DNA of 64,000 bases from Marvania coccoides. Lineage: Eukaryota > Chlorophyta > Trebouxiophyceae > Chlorellales > Chlorellaceae. A model generated the notes under the pieces. It was not told the DNA's origin and searched no databases. It worked only from the letters and a program-made list of their open reading frames with translations. The translations under genes were made by a program, and so were the position numbers. The first letter of the stretch is position 1. The number at the start of each line of letters is the position of its first letter. The stretch covers positions 62,001 to 126,000 of the forward strand of contig OY978105.1 of the NCBI GenBank assembly GCA_963854735.1, given 5' to 3'. Shown piece after piece: positions 12,901 through 25,280 of the stretch.

Positions 12901-14102
12901 TGTGTGCACGATGATGAACAACACGCTCCTGTCTGGCGGAGATCTCCCTGCTGCCACTGGAGCCGGAAATTTCACAGCGCCAGCCACGTCACCGCTGGAG
13001 TGCTGCAAGCTGTGCAAGGAAACCAAGGACTGTGGGGCATTCAGCTTCATTCCCAGCGCCACCGGGGCCACCTGCTATCTGAAGAAAGAGACCGATTGGG
13101 TGAAATCAACGGCCACCGTGGCTGGTACCATTAGTGGCAGAATTGGGCCCAACTCGACGCTGGGGGTGTGCAACCTCAAGGAAGATGTAGTGCTGGACGG
13201 CGCTGACCTCGTCGACACCGCTGGCAACCTGATTCTGGCTGCAGCAGCAAATCCGGCACAGTGCTGCCAGATCTGCAAGGAGGTCGCGGACTGCGGTGCG
13301 TTCACCTACACCCCCGCCACTGCGGCACAGAACCTCACCTGCGCGTTGAAGGCAGCCACTGGGTGGACGCAGCTGAATGCCACCGTGGCCGGCGCTTACT
13401 CTGGCGTCCTCGGAGATTTCGGCATCAAAGACGGCACCAACGGGACCTGCGTCACCAAGGACAAGGTGGCGCTGATAGGCGGTGACATTATGGCTCCAGA
13501 TGGCAACCTGCTGTCCGCCTCGTCCGACTCTGCCGATCGATGCTGCAGCATTTGCCGGAGGACCGCCAAGTGCGCGGCCTTCACCTACCGCAACGCCACT
13601 TGCTTCCTCAAGGCAGCCACAGGATGGAAGGCAGAGGCCGTGACCACCACTGACGCCGTTGTTTCTGGCGCTATTTCTGAGGACATCGACCTTGAGCCAA
13701 AAGCCGAGGATGTTGCAAAATGCGCCATTGAGAAGGGCGTGCAGTTGATGGGCGGGGACATCATGCTGGCCAACGGAAACCTGTTTGCTGCGGCTAGCGA
13801 CTCTCCCGAGGGGTGCTGCAGCATTTGCAAGGACAAGGCGGACGCTGGGTGCAAGGCGTTTACGTACGATGTCGGCAACAAAACTTGCTTCCTTAAGAGC
13901 GGAGGATGGGAGAAAATGTCGAATCCGGCCTGGGTTTCTGGAGCGTTGACCAGCTGGGCATTGCGTGCTTGCCCCACGGTGAGTTTAATTTTTTATTTTA
14001 CCGTTGTTTATTCATTCGAGGGAAAATGCGCTGATGGATGAAATATTGCATTTGCAGGCGCTTTCGCTGCTCCTCCTCGGTGCTATTGCGTTATTCAACT
14101 AG
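9994..14102 (+). CDS. Secreted GH16 (SKN1/KRE6-type) beta-glucan-active protein with five PAN/Apple-like repeats and GPI-type tail
   Basis: Twelve exons (9994-10048, 10116-10449, 10547-10571, 10675-10912, 11002-11052, 11195-11234, 11335-11548, 11615-11743, 11870-11929, 12033-12559, 12688-13978, 14058-14102) give 1,002 residues. Exon 1 codes a signal peptide ending near GVQA. The GH16 domain (about 80-550) has GFWPAFWLMGNLGR, DGMWPYTYNTC and the catalytic APEIDMVE, with E312, D314 and E317 matching the family ExDxxE. Five Cys-rich repeats follow (about 558-975), each with a CCxxC core, an aromatic GAF/KAF-[TS][FY] strand and TCxLK; they resemble PAN/Apple adhesion modules. The last exon codes a hydrophobic tail ALSLLLLGAIALFN, as in GPI-anchor signals. 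It probably acts on wall beta-glucan at the cell surface. Intron 8 uses a GC donor (11744). Substrate is unknown. Confidence 0.88.
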
Positions 14103-14812
14103 TTTACAAGTATAGCAATTACATAATTACTACTAATTAAGTTGTTTGTTGATGTTGTTTTTTGAATAAATTGACAGTCTGAATTGATGGCTGCAAATTG
14201 CTGCGATGGAGATGAGTCGTTGCTATAGTATTTCTGAGGGGTTTGCTATTATTTGTGACTCGCATAAAGCCCACTACCTTTTCCACTTTACCTTTTCCTC
14301 GTTTTTTTTTCCCAACGTACGAAAGTAATTGTGTTTTTTTAAATTGTGTTTTCCATTTTTCTTCGGTGTTTTAGTACATTTTATTATACTAAAAAAATAA
14401 ACTTCTCCGTGACCAGCTGTTTTCTTTTCAGGCAGCCTTGAAACTGCTCGCAAACGGCGAGACCCAAAAATTGGTATTTATGTAACGGTTGATATACACG
14501 ATGATAGAAGTGCACAGTGTAGCAGTGACTAAGACGCAACATAATATTGTACAGCTACGGGAAGACAACTCTCCACCATTGCCAGCATGCCTCCAGCTTC
14601 GAACGACCTTCCTCCTCCGCTGAAAAGCAGAGGAACATTGGCATTTAAATTTGAAATAAATAATTGATTAATTGGCTTAAGTACGCCTGCCATTCTGTGA
14701 ATCTTCTATCATTATTGCTTTAGAGAGAAAATAATTGAGTGGTCGAATTAAATAAAATCAAGGATTCAATTCTGTTCCCTTCTCCCCTCGCTCCACACCC
14801 CTCTCGACGCAT
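14103..14812. other. Intergenic spacer, GH16 gene to ceramide kinase
   Basis: AT-rich sequence with T-runs (14300-14400). TGTAA occurs near 14480 but far from the GH16 stop. No gene or RNA is recognised. Confidence 0.45.
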
Positions 14813-17333
14813 ATGCACAAAAAACAGGCTTCGTTAATTCCACTCAACTACGAATATCAGTTTAGCAGCGAGCAGGAGGAGAGCATCGGCGAAGAGCGGA
14901 TCAATGGCATTTTCCAGACGCCCAGCCCGTCCGCGGTGCTGTCGCGCAAGCTTCCGGGACGAGCCCAAAGCCCGGGGTGGGTCGACAAAGGGTTTAATTC
15001 AGCAGGACTTTGGAACATCTTCCGATTTGTTTTGCTAACACATCAAAATGTTTGAGAGCGTGCTTGCTTCCATGCTCCACATTCAGACCTCAACGCAAAG
15101 TCGCAATTCTCATCTGCAGGCCCGTGCCGTGCAGCTGCAACAGCACGGCGGTCCCTTCGCGTGCCGGCAGCGGCGCTCTGACCGCCCTTCAGGTTGGGGA
15201 GGTGCTGCCGATGAGCAAACCGGCCGCACCCGCAATCACCACGGAGGTGTCATTCTCGGTGGACGGCCACCGCGCCACCGTCACCCTGGAGAACGACGAG
15301 CTGCGAATAAACTACGTCCGCGCAAAGGGGTGCTGCTGCGTCCCGCCGCAGCGCACAGAGACCAGTGAGTAGTTTATAAATGCTGATTTCGTGAATTCTA
15401 CCAGTCAAAGCACGTTTCCATTCACTGTAACCTCGCTACTACCAGACACCTCTCTCAAAGCCCGCCTCATTCCACATTTTCCCTTGTACCCACAAATTTA
15501 TTTTATTGATTCGCAGTCCCTCTTTCTGAGGTGCTGTCCGCCCAGACCCTACCCCCGGTGGTTTCCAAGTGGCTGTGGCGCCCCTTCACCCGCCTCACCC
15601 ACCGTCTGGCCATCTACACCTTCAGCCGCTCCCCTCGCAACCCATCGCATTGGGTCCCCCGGCAGCTCACCCTCGCAACGCCCTCCGAAGGCATCACCCA
15701 GCACTGGGCGGCGCTAGTTAACGCAGCAGCGGCGGCCAAGCTGCGCCGCCCGCGCCACCTGCTGGTGCTGGTGAACCCGTTTGGCGGAAAAAGAGCAGCG
15801 GAGAAAATTTTCGCCAGTGAAGTGGGCCCTGTGTTTGAAAAGGCGGGAATCAAGACGGCGGTGAGGCACACCAAGTATGCGGGGCACGCGCGGGGGCTGT
15901 TGCTGGAAATGCCCCCTGGCGAGCTGTCTTCATTTGACGGTGTAGTGGCTGTGGGCGGGGACGGCCTCTTCCACGAGATCGTCAACGCGCTGCTCACGCT
16001 GCGCACGCGCGCGGTGAAGCGCACCACGACGGAGGCGGGAGGGGACGCGCTGGGGGCGCCGCAGCAGCAGCCGAGCAGCCCTGCAGCGGTATCAGCTGCA
16101 GCAACGGCGGCTGCCTCTCTGCGGGTGGGCCACGTCCCTGCGGGGTCCACTGACGCGGTGGCGTGCACCCTGAACGGCACCCGTAGCCCTTTTTCTGCTG
16201 CCATGCGCATTGCGCTGGGCGACGGTGTGCCTTTGGACGTGCTGAGAATCGACGCTGCAGACGGGTCCACAGAGTTTGCAACGTGCATGGCCAGGTGAGA
16301 ATGGGGGGCACTAGAGAATTTTACAAACGTGTTATTCATTTATTAATACGCTGGAGTGGTCCCCAATGTCTGGTTATAAAACAAAAGCGAAGCCTATTTA
16401 CTTTTAACCGAAACCGAATTTGCCATATTTTTCATATGTATTTTTTTCTTATTTTTCAGCTACGGCTTCATGGGCGACGTGATGACCGAGAGCGAGCGGC
16501 TGCGATGGCTGGGGCCCATGCGGTACGACCTGGTGGGCGCCAAAATTCTGGCATCCAACCGCTCCTACCACGCTCGGGTCTCTTACCTGCCAGCTGAACA
16601 AAACCACCCAGGCAGCTTCACAAGGGTGTGCTCATCGCGGTGCATGTTGTGCACGCGCCCCCCGCCCTCCCCACCGCAGCTGCAGCCAGGCGGAGGGGGG
16701 TCGCCGTCCTCCAACATGGGCGCTGCCGCTGCCGCCGCTGCCTCCTCTGCACGCCGCTCCCCCTTCGCTAGGCACTCCAGGCTATCGCTGCGCGACCGAC
16801 AGCGGGAGTGGGTGTCTGTGGAGGACGATTTCGCGGGCATCATGCTGGTGATCATGCCATGCCGCTCCTCAAAGAGCCTGGCTGGCGTTGCCAAGTATGG
16901 CCACTTGAGCGACGGCAACATCCATCTGGTGATGGTGCGGAAGTGCTCGCGGCTGCAGTACCTGCGGTTCCTGATCAGGCTATCTTCATCTGGGCTTGAG
17001 GCTGGGAAGATGGGCGACTACGTGCAGGTGGTGCCAGCAACGGCGGTGCGGGTGGAGCCGGTGAGTGAAGGGAGGGGTGTTTTGTAGCGCATTTTTTATT
17101 CAATCACTTAATTGTCATTCGGCCGCTGCTATTGAGGGGGGCCTAGTATTCGACGAGTTAAATTATTTCTAATTTCCTACGTTGGCGCTGTTTTTTGTCT
17201 GCAGGGTGGCGCTGCTGAGAGCACCTGGAACATCGATGGCGAGGTGCTGAGGTGCGCCGCTGTGACTGCTGAGACCCACAGAGGGGCCATTGAGGTGTTT
17301 GCGCGAGGGGTGGAGTGCGACGACGACAACTGA
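14813..17333 (+). CDS. CERK: Ceramide kinase (CERK/ACD5 family)
   Basis: The core exons, from the downstream ATG at 15211, are 15211-15364, 15517-16294, 16460-17060 and 17205-17333 (553 residues, close to the animal enzyme). A phase-compatible upstream exon 14813-14976 joined to 15120 would extend it to 638 residues; the GC-rich composition of both pieces favours this. The diacylglycerol-kinase-type catalytic domain shows LVLVNPFGGKRAAEKI, the nucleotide loop VAVGGDGLFHE and VGHVPAGSTDAVACT. CERK-specific sequence follows: SYGFMGDVMTESERLRWLGPMRYD. The C-terminus has the conserved W-x-x-DGE turn. It phosphorylates ceramide to ceramide-1-phosphate; the plant homologue ACD5 restrains cell death. 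A low-complexity Pro/Gly/Ala insert (16650-16760) is lineage specific. The true start is uncertain. Confidence 0.88.
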
Positions 17334-17887
17334 TGAGAGTAGAAGAGGATCATCCATGATGGGTGGTGGCGCTGCGACGATAAACATCATATGCGCCTCA
17401 ACATTAAAACTCAAAGCTGAAATATGCAATGGTTTCTATGATATAATTTCTATGGTATACTATATTTGACTCAAATAAGGCTGCCCATTCAATACTTTTT
17501 TTTTTCTTCTGACGCAACCCCCCTTCCCCCGTTGCCCCTCAGTTGCCCTCAATTCTTTCTACCGTTCCTGAGAGCTTGCGTTGCAACTTTCTGTAAATTT
17601 AAGCAACGCCTTTGGATATTTTCATCTCAGCAGATAGCGAAAGAAGAGAGTCGAGCTTAATTCAGCTGGATTCTTCAACTCGCACGAGTAACCTTCCTTC
17701 GACTCCTGTTCCCTTTCTAATTCTTCCGTTTCTGAACTTTCGCTGTACTCAAGATATTCAATGAAAATCGTAATTTAACTAATATGGCAGCATGCAATAC
17801 GAATGAACAGGCTTGCCCAAGGCAAACGCAATGACAAAGAAGAAGGACGACAGCTTTCTTCCACACTACTAGATCCATTCATTCGTT
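17334..17887. other. Convergent 3' spacer, CERK / SF1
   Basis: Holds both 3' UTRs. It has pyrimidine-rich and AT-rich stretches and no recognised gene. Confidence 0.45.
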
Positions 17888-20300
17888 CTACTGAACCTCT
17901 GCCAGGAAACGCTCATACTCCCCTTGCGCCTCAGCCTGAGGCTCAGCAGCGGCAGGGGGAGGCGGGGGCGGCAGCGGAGCTGCCCCAGCAGGCGGAGGAG
18001 GAGGCGGCGGCGGGGGAGGGGGCGGGGGCAGCGCAGAAGCGTCTGCAACGCCACCCTCCTGTCCCATCCCAATACCACCGGGGGGCGGCGGCGGCGGGGG
18101 AGGCACCCCAGCAGCCGCTGCTGCTGCAGCCGCGGCATCCGGCATTGATGGTGCTCCATAGGCTCCGTAGTACTGCGCATAGTACGCAGCATACGCAGGG
18201 TCCGCAGCGTACGGGTCCATCCCCCACGCCCCGTACGCTCCTCCAGCAGCTGCGCCGTACGGCTGGGGCGGGTAAGCCCCAGCTGGCGGGGGATACGCTC
18301 CCCCATGCATCATTGCGCCAGGGTGAGGGGGGCGAGGGCCCCCCATGCCGCCGCCAGGGGGTCCCCGGCGCCCTGCGTCCCCTGCCTGCCGCACCACAAT
18401 GGGCCTTGCCGTGGCATCAAACCCAGGGAAGCCATCCATGGCGGCAATGGCGGTCCCCGCTGCGCCGGGGTCAGCGAAAGCGACGAATCCGTAGCCCTTG
18501 GGGCGCTGCGTCTCGCGGTCGAAGATGTACCGCACGGATACCACGGCGCCAAACCGCTCAAACTCCCTCCTCAGTGCAAATTCATCGATGTGCGGTGGAA
18601 TGTGCCCAACGTACACTTTGCACTCAGGGGGGAGGTCGTCTTCGGGGCGGGCAGGACGTGCGCCGCCCTCTGCGCCCAGCCCCCGCCGCCCGCCCCCTCC
18701 CTGCCCGTCTTCGTTCTTTCTTCTCACGTTGACCGGCCGCCCCTCCAGCATTCGGCCGGCCATCCCTTCAGACGCTGCCCGCGCCTCGGCTTCGGTGCCA
18801 AAGTGCACGAACCCGAACCCGCGCGACACGCCGCCCTCCGTCTTCACCTCCGCCAGCGTCACCGCACCGTAGGGCGAGAACAGCGCACGAAGGGCATTGG
18901 AGTCCACGCTGGGAGGCAGGTTGCCTACCCACAGTTTCACTGCGTCAGGCTCGCGAGGGGCACCGCCAGCGCCGCCGCCACCGCCCATCCCGAAGCCTAG
19001 CCCTGCAGCGCCGAGGCCACCACCCCCGCCAGCCGCCCTCGGGTCCACTCCTCCCAGCGACGCCACAAATGACTTGAACTCTTCGTCCTCCTTGGAAGCC
19101 TCCCCAGGGTTGAGCCGCGCCAGGTCGCGGGCGTACTGCTCCTCCACCTGCGCCTGTACCGCATCCGGAAGGCGGTATACCTCCAGCGATTTCTTGGGGC
19201 AGTCGATCTGGCGGTGCCCTGGGTCGCCGCACAGGTAGCAATGGTCCTCCACCTTGAGCGTGCCGTTCATCAGCGCCAGCTCCCGCAGCTGCTTCTGCTT
19301 GTGCTCGTTCATTTCCTCGTCCAGCGGCTGCAGCAGGCGCTCCACCAGCACCGCAGCGCGATCCACGTCGTCCTGCTTGTCCCCGGTGATCAGCACGTGC
19401 AGGTCGTCCTCCTCCCCGTAGTCGTAGCTCGCCCCGCGCGCTGCCCCCTCCTTCACGCTGCCCTTTCCTCTAATGGCGATCATGGTGTTGGTCTCCTGCT
19501 GCATCTGTTTGTGGGTGGACCCGCGGGGGCCAATGATCAGACCGATGAAGTTGTAGTCAGGGTACTCTTTGTACGGGATGTACAGCTTGCGAGACTTCTT
19601 CTCGGGCTTCCAGTCGGTGGGGGGGTGGTAGGTGGGGTCCCGCTTCACCAGCTCCTCAATCAGCATGTTACGCTGGTGAGTGATCTTCTCCTTCTGCCGC
19701 ACCTCCCGGGTGTTGAGACGCACGCCGTGGGCGTCGTAGACGGGGGGAGGGGAGGGGCTGCGCTCGTTTTCGGGCGGTAGGGAGACGATGCCTGTGCGGA
19801 GGGAACGCTCCACTTCTGCCAGCTCTTTGTGAAATCTAACCACCTCGGGGTCGCCGGAAGGGTGGCGACCGGTCAGTGCGGGCGGCATGACCACCTTGAT
19901 GCCGTTGGAAAGCACGATTTCGCCGGGAAACAGCATCAGAGAGCGCTCGCTGTTGGCACCAGCGCCGCCCTGCCCGCCGTCGCCTGCGGCGGGGGCTGCG
20001 GCTGCGGCGTCGTCGGAAGTGTCCCAACGGCTGCGGCGGCGCTTCTTGGGGGCGGGCGCTGAAGGGTCGGCTGCCTTTTCAGCAGCGGCGGCAGCAGCAG
20101 CTCGCTCGGCCCCTCCAGGAATGGGGCCCCACCGGTGCCTGGTCCTGCAGCAAAAAAATGGGAAGAATGAGAGGGGAGGGATGTTGAGATGATAGCGCAT
20201 CTAAAAAACTATGTAAAAGCCGAGAAAAAAAATAAACTTGCCTTCCTCTGTGATCATGCCCATTGGCCCCAGCAACGTCAGCCATGCTGACCTCCGCCAT
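17888..20300 (-). CDS. SF1: Splicing factor 1 / branch-point binding protein with two RRMs
   Basis: Exon 1 is 20300-20242 and exon 2 is 20144-17888, giving 771 residues. Near the N-terminus is a U2AF ligand motif (KKRRRSRWD, about 53-61). Next come a helix-hairpin region, the KH-QUA2 domain (about 205-300; FIGLIIGPRGSTHKQM), one CCHC knuckle (CYLCGDPGHRQIDC) and two RRMs: RRM1 about 423-495 (LWVGNL, RGFGFVHF) and RRM2 about 529-605 (VYVGHI, KGYGFVAF). A Pro/Ala/Tyr/Gly-rich tail follows. SF1 binds the intron branch point with U2AF in the earliest spliceosome. Plant SF1 usually has a single RRM, so the second is unusual. Intron 1 uses a GC donor (AAG/GCAAGT, 20241). It is head-to-head with WDR75. 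Confidence 0.94.
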
Positions 20301-20602
20301 GTCGCCGGCGATTTTTGTTCAGAAATGAATGAGGAGAACACGCGTTTCCCAGGAACGCTGAGCTTCAGAAGCAAATCGAATTGTTCGAATTTATTATAAT
20401 TAATATATAGCACAGCTTGCTGTCCAGCGCGCTCACAAATGAGCCAGCAACTATTTTTTTATTTTATAACAATTCAATTAGCTCACACAGCGAGGAATCG
20501 GGTGAAAAACAGGGTATGAAGAAAGAGACGACTGACGGCAAAAGCGTCGCTCCCTTGTGACAGCTGTGGCCACCCTTGTGCATTAATTCATTTTTCAAGA
20601 TC
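20301..20602. promoter_or_regulatory. Short divergent promoter region, SF1 / WDR75
   Basis: About 300 bp separates two divergent start codons, so the two promoters must overlap or be shared. The middle is AT-rich (20380-20470). No core motif can be named from sequence. Confidence 0.4.
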
Positions 20603-23600
20603 ATGGCGCTCTCAGGTGGAGGGCAGTTCACCCGGCGGGCGCACCTGCTGTCCCGCGATGGGCGACTGCTGCTTGTTTGCGCAGCCAACAGCATTCGTGT
20701 GTACAGCGCCGCCACCGCAGAGCAGTTGTTTACGATGCATGGACACACAGAGGAGGTCACCTGCCTGTGCCTGCACCCCAAGAACCAGTCGGAGGTGCGA
20801 ACACATTCGACTTTATTCAAGGCAAAAAATGATCGATATTATATAGTCTTTTTAATTACCTGTGCTGTCAATGACCCAATATTGCTGTATGACGCGCCCG
20901 TCCAATGCGAACACCTCTCTACAACTTGCATGCACAAAATTCACATCTAAAATTTCCCATTTTCCCTCGTTTCTCCGCTTCTCCAGGTATATTCCAGCTC
21001 CTTGGACGGGACCGTCGCGCTGTGGGACCTCCAGTCCGGCACCCGGCTGCAGTCTTGGTCGGTCATCAACGAGGCCATCGAGAGCCTAGCGGTGGTGGGT
21101 TCCACAGCCATCCTCACATGCTACTGGCGCGAAGCCAAGGCTGGCCGCGCCCTGGCATTGGATCTCACCAAAGACGCCGTCAAAGACGCCCGATACAAGC
21201 TCGCCAAGCCTAGGGCGCTGGCGTGCGCTGCCGATTCCTCCGTTGTTGCCACCTTTGACCGCCATAAAGTATTCGTTTGGGACGCGCCCAACTTTGGGTC
21301 GGCCCCCGCGCTGGCCCTGCACCACACCAAGGCGTTCACCTGCGTGGCAGTGAGCCCTGACGGCAGCCGAGTGGCAGCTGGCGATGTTTCTGGCCGCATT
21401 CTGGTGTGGCACAACATCGCCCCCGCGCTGGCAGCACGCGCCCAGGACCGGCGCCGCCCGCCGTTGCCCCAGCAGGTCGCAGCGGGGGAGGAAGAGCGGG
21501 AAAAAGAGGGCCAGAAGGTGGTGGATGTGTCGGAGCCGCCAGCAGCCACAGTGCACTGGCACGCGCACGCAGTGGGGTGCTTGGCTTTCTCCCAAGACGG
21601 CGCTTTCTTGCTGTCTGGCGGGCAGGAGGCTGTGCTGGTGCTGTGGGACGCTGCGTCTGGAAAGCGGGGTTACCTGCCGCGCCTGGGTGGGCCGCTAGTT
21701 GGCATCGCTACGTGCAGCGGGGACGCCGCGCGGTACGCGATTCGGCAGGCGGACAACACCGTGCGCGTGATCAATGCTGCAGCGATGACAGTGGACGCGT
21801 CCCTGCATGGCCTGCGGCCGCTGCCTCGCCGGCATGCGGCAGAGCAGGCGGCGCTGCTGACGATGCAGCCAGGAAGCGGGCTGGCGGTGGTTGCTGGCCC
21901 CCACGCGGTTCTACAGTGGTACGACCTCTGTCGCGACGCCCACATTGATAAATTGCAGCTGTCTCAGCGGAACATCGTTACTCTCACCGAGGCTGATTCA
22001 AGGGCCATGGGCGGAGTGTACGGCCCCACCCCCGAGCCTTCTGCCACCGAGATTGCGTTTTCTCGCGACGGCAGCGCCATGGCGACGGTGGAGTCGCGGC
22101 CAGACCCTGCAGGCGGCGGCGGCCTTCACCACTGCCTGAGGTTTTGGGACAAGGCTGCACCTGGAGAGGCCAGATACGGCAGCCCCTACCGCATCAACAC
22201 CATAGCAGACATCCCTCACAGGTATGCAGAACCATATTTGGGGAGAGGAAGGGAGGGTTTCGAGATAATTATTTATTCGGGGCTTTTTGCCCTTCGATAG
22301 AATTTTATGAAATACTCGGTTTCAAAGGGACGTGGTCCGCTAGATTTTTGTGGCGAGGCAGCGTGGGACATACTCCGAGTAGAGCGACAGGCGGGCCAGT
22401 ACGGCCGAGGGCTACACCGCTCCTTCCAAAACAACTTTTTGTTGTTTTGGGAGGGCGGTGATTCAGTGGGCCCTTGGTTTCTGTGCACCCCCCAACATTT
22501 TCAATTAAACTAAATAAATTAATACAAATTCAAACCCAGTATTTCTATAGCTCTAGTGCTGATGATATGTTTTTTACGAGTACTTCTTTCCTTGTACCTT
22601 TATTTATTGCAGGTCTTCTGCGGGGCTGGGCTCCATCACAGCGCTGGCGTTCCACCCCTTTCTGGACGTTGCAGTCACAACGTCAGATATCGGAGAGTTC
22701 AAATTGTGGACGAGACCTATCCCTACAAAACAACAACAACAGCGGCAAAAAAGCAGCAGCAGCAGCAGCAAAGACCACGAAAAGCGAATTCAAGAGGCAG
22801 CTAAAACCGCCTGGCGGTGCGCAGCGGTGGGGACGCACAGAGACGAGCCCCTGACGGCAGCAGCGTTCTCTCCTGACGGCTCGGTGTTGGCGCTGGGCTC
22901 CAGCTCTGGCGGGGTGACGCTGTGGGACGCCCACCAGACAGCCATGCTGGGCGTGCTGCCCCCTGCGTGGGCCCCAGCAGCCGACGGGCAGCAGCAGCAA
23001 GTGCGGCGGCTGCTGTTTCTGCCCAAATCCCCGCTGCTGGTGGCGTGCTTTAGCTGCGGACTGGCGGTGTACAACCTGCTGACGATGCGGTGCGAGTGGG
23101 CTGCGGAAACTGGCAGCGCGGTGGGGGCGCTGGCTGTGGACCCCGCTTCTCGGCACTGGGCAGCCGTGCTGTCAGAACCAAAGCACGCACAGCAGCAGCA
23201 ACAACCGCAGCAGACACAGCAGCAACATGGTGTCTTCTTGTTTGAGGGCGCAACGCGGACGCCCGTGTGTCAGTGGAAGTTGAGGCGGGTGAAAATTGTT
23301 GAGGGGGTGGCGGTGGCGTTTGCGCCACCAGGGACGCCGCTGCACGCCGCTGCGGCTGCCATGGCACACCCAGGGTCCAGTCCCTTGGTGGTGGTCACTC
23401 CTGACCGGGAGTACGCAGTGGCTGCGGCCCAGCAGGTCACGGGCGTCAAAGGGGAAGCGGCGGCAGCGGCAGTACAGCAGCAGCAGGTGGGAGCTGGAAA
23501 GGCTGGTGCCGGTGCTGCGCCTGGTGCGTTTGAAGCGATGTTCGGTCGCTCTGCGCGGGTGGACATGGCGGCCAAGGATGCAGCGGCAACAGGGGTTTCT

Positions 23601-23747
23601 TCTGAAGGCGGTGGGTCTATTGTGCCTGCGTGGGGGTCGCTGTTTGATGCCCCCTCCCACGCGCTGCCCCCCATGTCTACCCTGCTGCCCGCTTTTCTGG
23701 AGCTGATGGTGGCGCCGCAAGCAGGAAAGAGTGGCGGAGAGGAATAA
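20603..23747 (+). CDS. WDR75: WDR75 / Utp17 (Nan1) WD40 protein of the small-subunit processome
   Basis: Exons 20603-20794, 20987-22221 and 22613-23747 give 853 residues. It has two WD40 propellers, for example HGHTEEVTCLCLHP, VYSSSLDGTVALWD, LLSGGQEAVLVLWD and LPRLGGPLVGIATCSGD, in the same order as animal WDR75. The C-terminus keeps the PSHALPPMSTLLPAFLE helix. WDR75 belongs to the t-UTP complex in the nucleolus, needed for pre-rRNA transcription and U3 snoRNP loading. Gln/Ser-rich insertions (near 22725-22775, 23190-23230, 23470-23490) interrupt the second propeller. TGTAA at 23775 is a candidate poly(A) signal. Confidence 0.93.
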
Positions 23748-23972
23748 AGAAAGGAACGCGGTTTAATTCCAACGTGTAATAATATGATGCCACCCCATGA
23801 GCTACGGACGAGTGTTGAGCTGCTACGCTGGCTGTATGAAGGCTTCTTTTAGCGCGCCTTGATTTTTGTCAAAATTGTTACGTCAGGGCAAACAGACGTA
23901 AATCATTTTTTATCAGTCAGTCAACAATCAACATGGAAAATGAGTCAACAGAGCTGCGAATCAAAACCGAGC

Positions 23973-24867
23973 TCAGTAGCGGTGAGGAGGAGCCGGCCCC
24001 TGCGGCGGCGGCCCACCGTGCTGGCCATAAGGCGGCGGAGGGCCCCCTCCATAAGGGTGAGGAGGCGGCTGCTGGTTCGGATGCTGTTGCTGGGGGTGAT
24101 GATGCTGCATGTGCGGCGGCGGAGGGCCCCCATGGGGAGGGCCATGCTGCTGCTGGTGATGGTGCTGCATTGGCGGAGGGCCGCCGTGGTGAGGCGGCGG
24201 TCCGCCCCAGCCCAGCCCCTGCGGCGGCGGCGGGCCCCCCATTGGCGGCATTCCTGGCCGGGGGCCGGGGCCCATCGGCGGCGGGCCTCCCATGGGCCGT
24301 GGCGGCATGTGATGGCCGCCTCCCAGTTGCGATGGTCCTCCACCCATAAAGTGGGGGGGGGGAGGCATCATGTGGGGGGGGGCCATGTGGGGAGGCATTC
24401 CGGGGCGAGGAGGGTAGGGCATGGGGGGCATTCCAGGGCGGAAGGGGCCGCCCATTGGGCCAGGCATCATTGGGCCTCCCATGGGCCCAGGCGGAGGCTG
24501 CAAAATTAAATGAAATTTAACGGCATTACGAGTGAATAAGGAGGTGCTGCAGAAGGGGTGAGGTTCAGGGTTGGTGGATGGTATCGTTTCTTACCAAAGG
24601 GAAGCCATTGAGCTCGGCTATCAAGCGCGCCTGGTTCTCATCGTCGAATTGCAAGTAATAAGACTTGACATTGGATTTGTGCTTGTACCCCGAGTTGTGC
24701 TGCTTGCGGACGATTGCCTGCATGGAATTGGAAACGTGAGTACATGATAAGAGAAACAACAGGAAGTCAAATTGCTGAATTAAATTACCACGCTCCAAAT
24801 GCAATTAAAAACGCACCGAATCGTGGGTTAAATATGCATCGCAATAATCGCAATAATATCGAGGCAT
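23973..24867 (-). CDS. SNRPC: U1 small nuclear ribonucleoprotein C
   Basis: Exons 24867-24817, 24717-24595 and 24497-23973 give 232 residues. Exon 1 (17 codons) codes MPRYYCDYCDAYLTHDS, joined in frame to AIVRKQHNSGYKHKSNVKSYY in exon 2. Together they form the complete U1-C C2H2 zinc finger with both Cys and both His. Exon 3 is a Pro/Gly/Met/His-rich low-complexity tail. U1-C stabilises the pairing of U1 snRNA with the 5' splice site. The first exon is too short to be found by ORF length and was recovered by family match. It is divergent from the LC8 gene. Confidence 0.95.
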
Positions 24868-25280
24868 CAGGGCCCCTGGCAAGCCTCAGATTCGTCCACA
24901 AGCTTCGAGATGAATGTTTTTAAACTATAGAGGGGGGCAAAACCAGCGCCGCCGCTGCGTCAATAGATACTAGCTGCAGTGTTATTTTTTTGAATTATTA
25001 AAACGAGGCATCAACAGCACTTGAACCAGTGGAAAATGAGGTAAAAGAAATGAAGAATTGTCAAACCAGCGTCGTTTCGCTGGTGTGAACGGCAGTTGCT
25101 GCACTAAAGCATCATAAAAATATTGAAGAGAGCACTGATATTCAACGGACAGGCGGACAAGCCCATTTTCGCTTGGTAGTTAATTTTAAACTGCGAATTA
25201 AAAAAATTCTGGTCAGAAACCCGCCGAGCTTTGGCTTCCAACGGCAGCAATCCCCCCTTTGAACGAAAACCAAGACAACA
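24868..25280. promoter_or_regulatory. Divergent promoter region, U1-C / LC8
   Basis: About 410 bp of mostly AT-rich sequence between divergent starts; it holds both promoters. No specific element is recognised. Confidence 0.4.

Noticed and set aside
24868..25280. Possible mobile element or RNA gene between U1-C and LC8
   Set aside because: No inverted repeats, target duplications or foldable RNA signature were seen.
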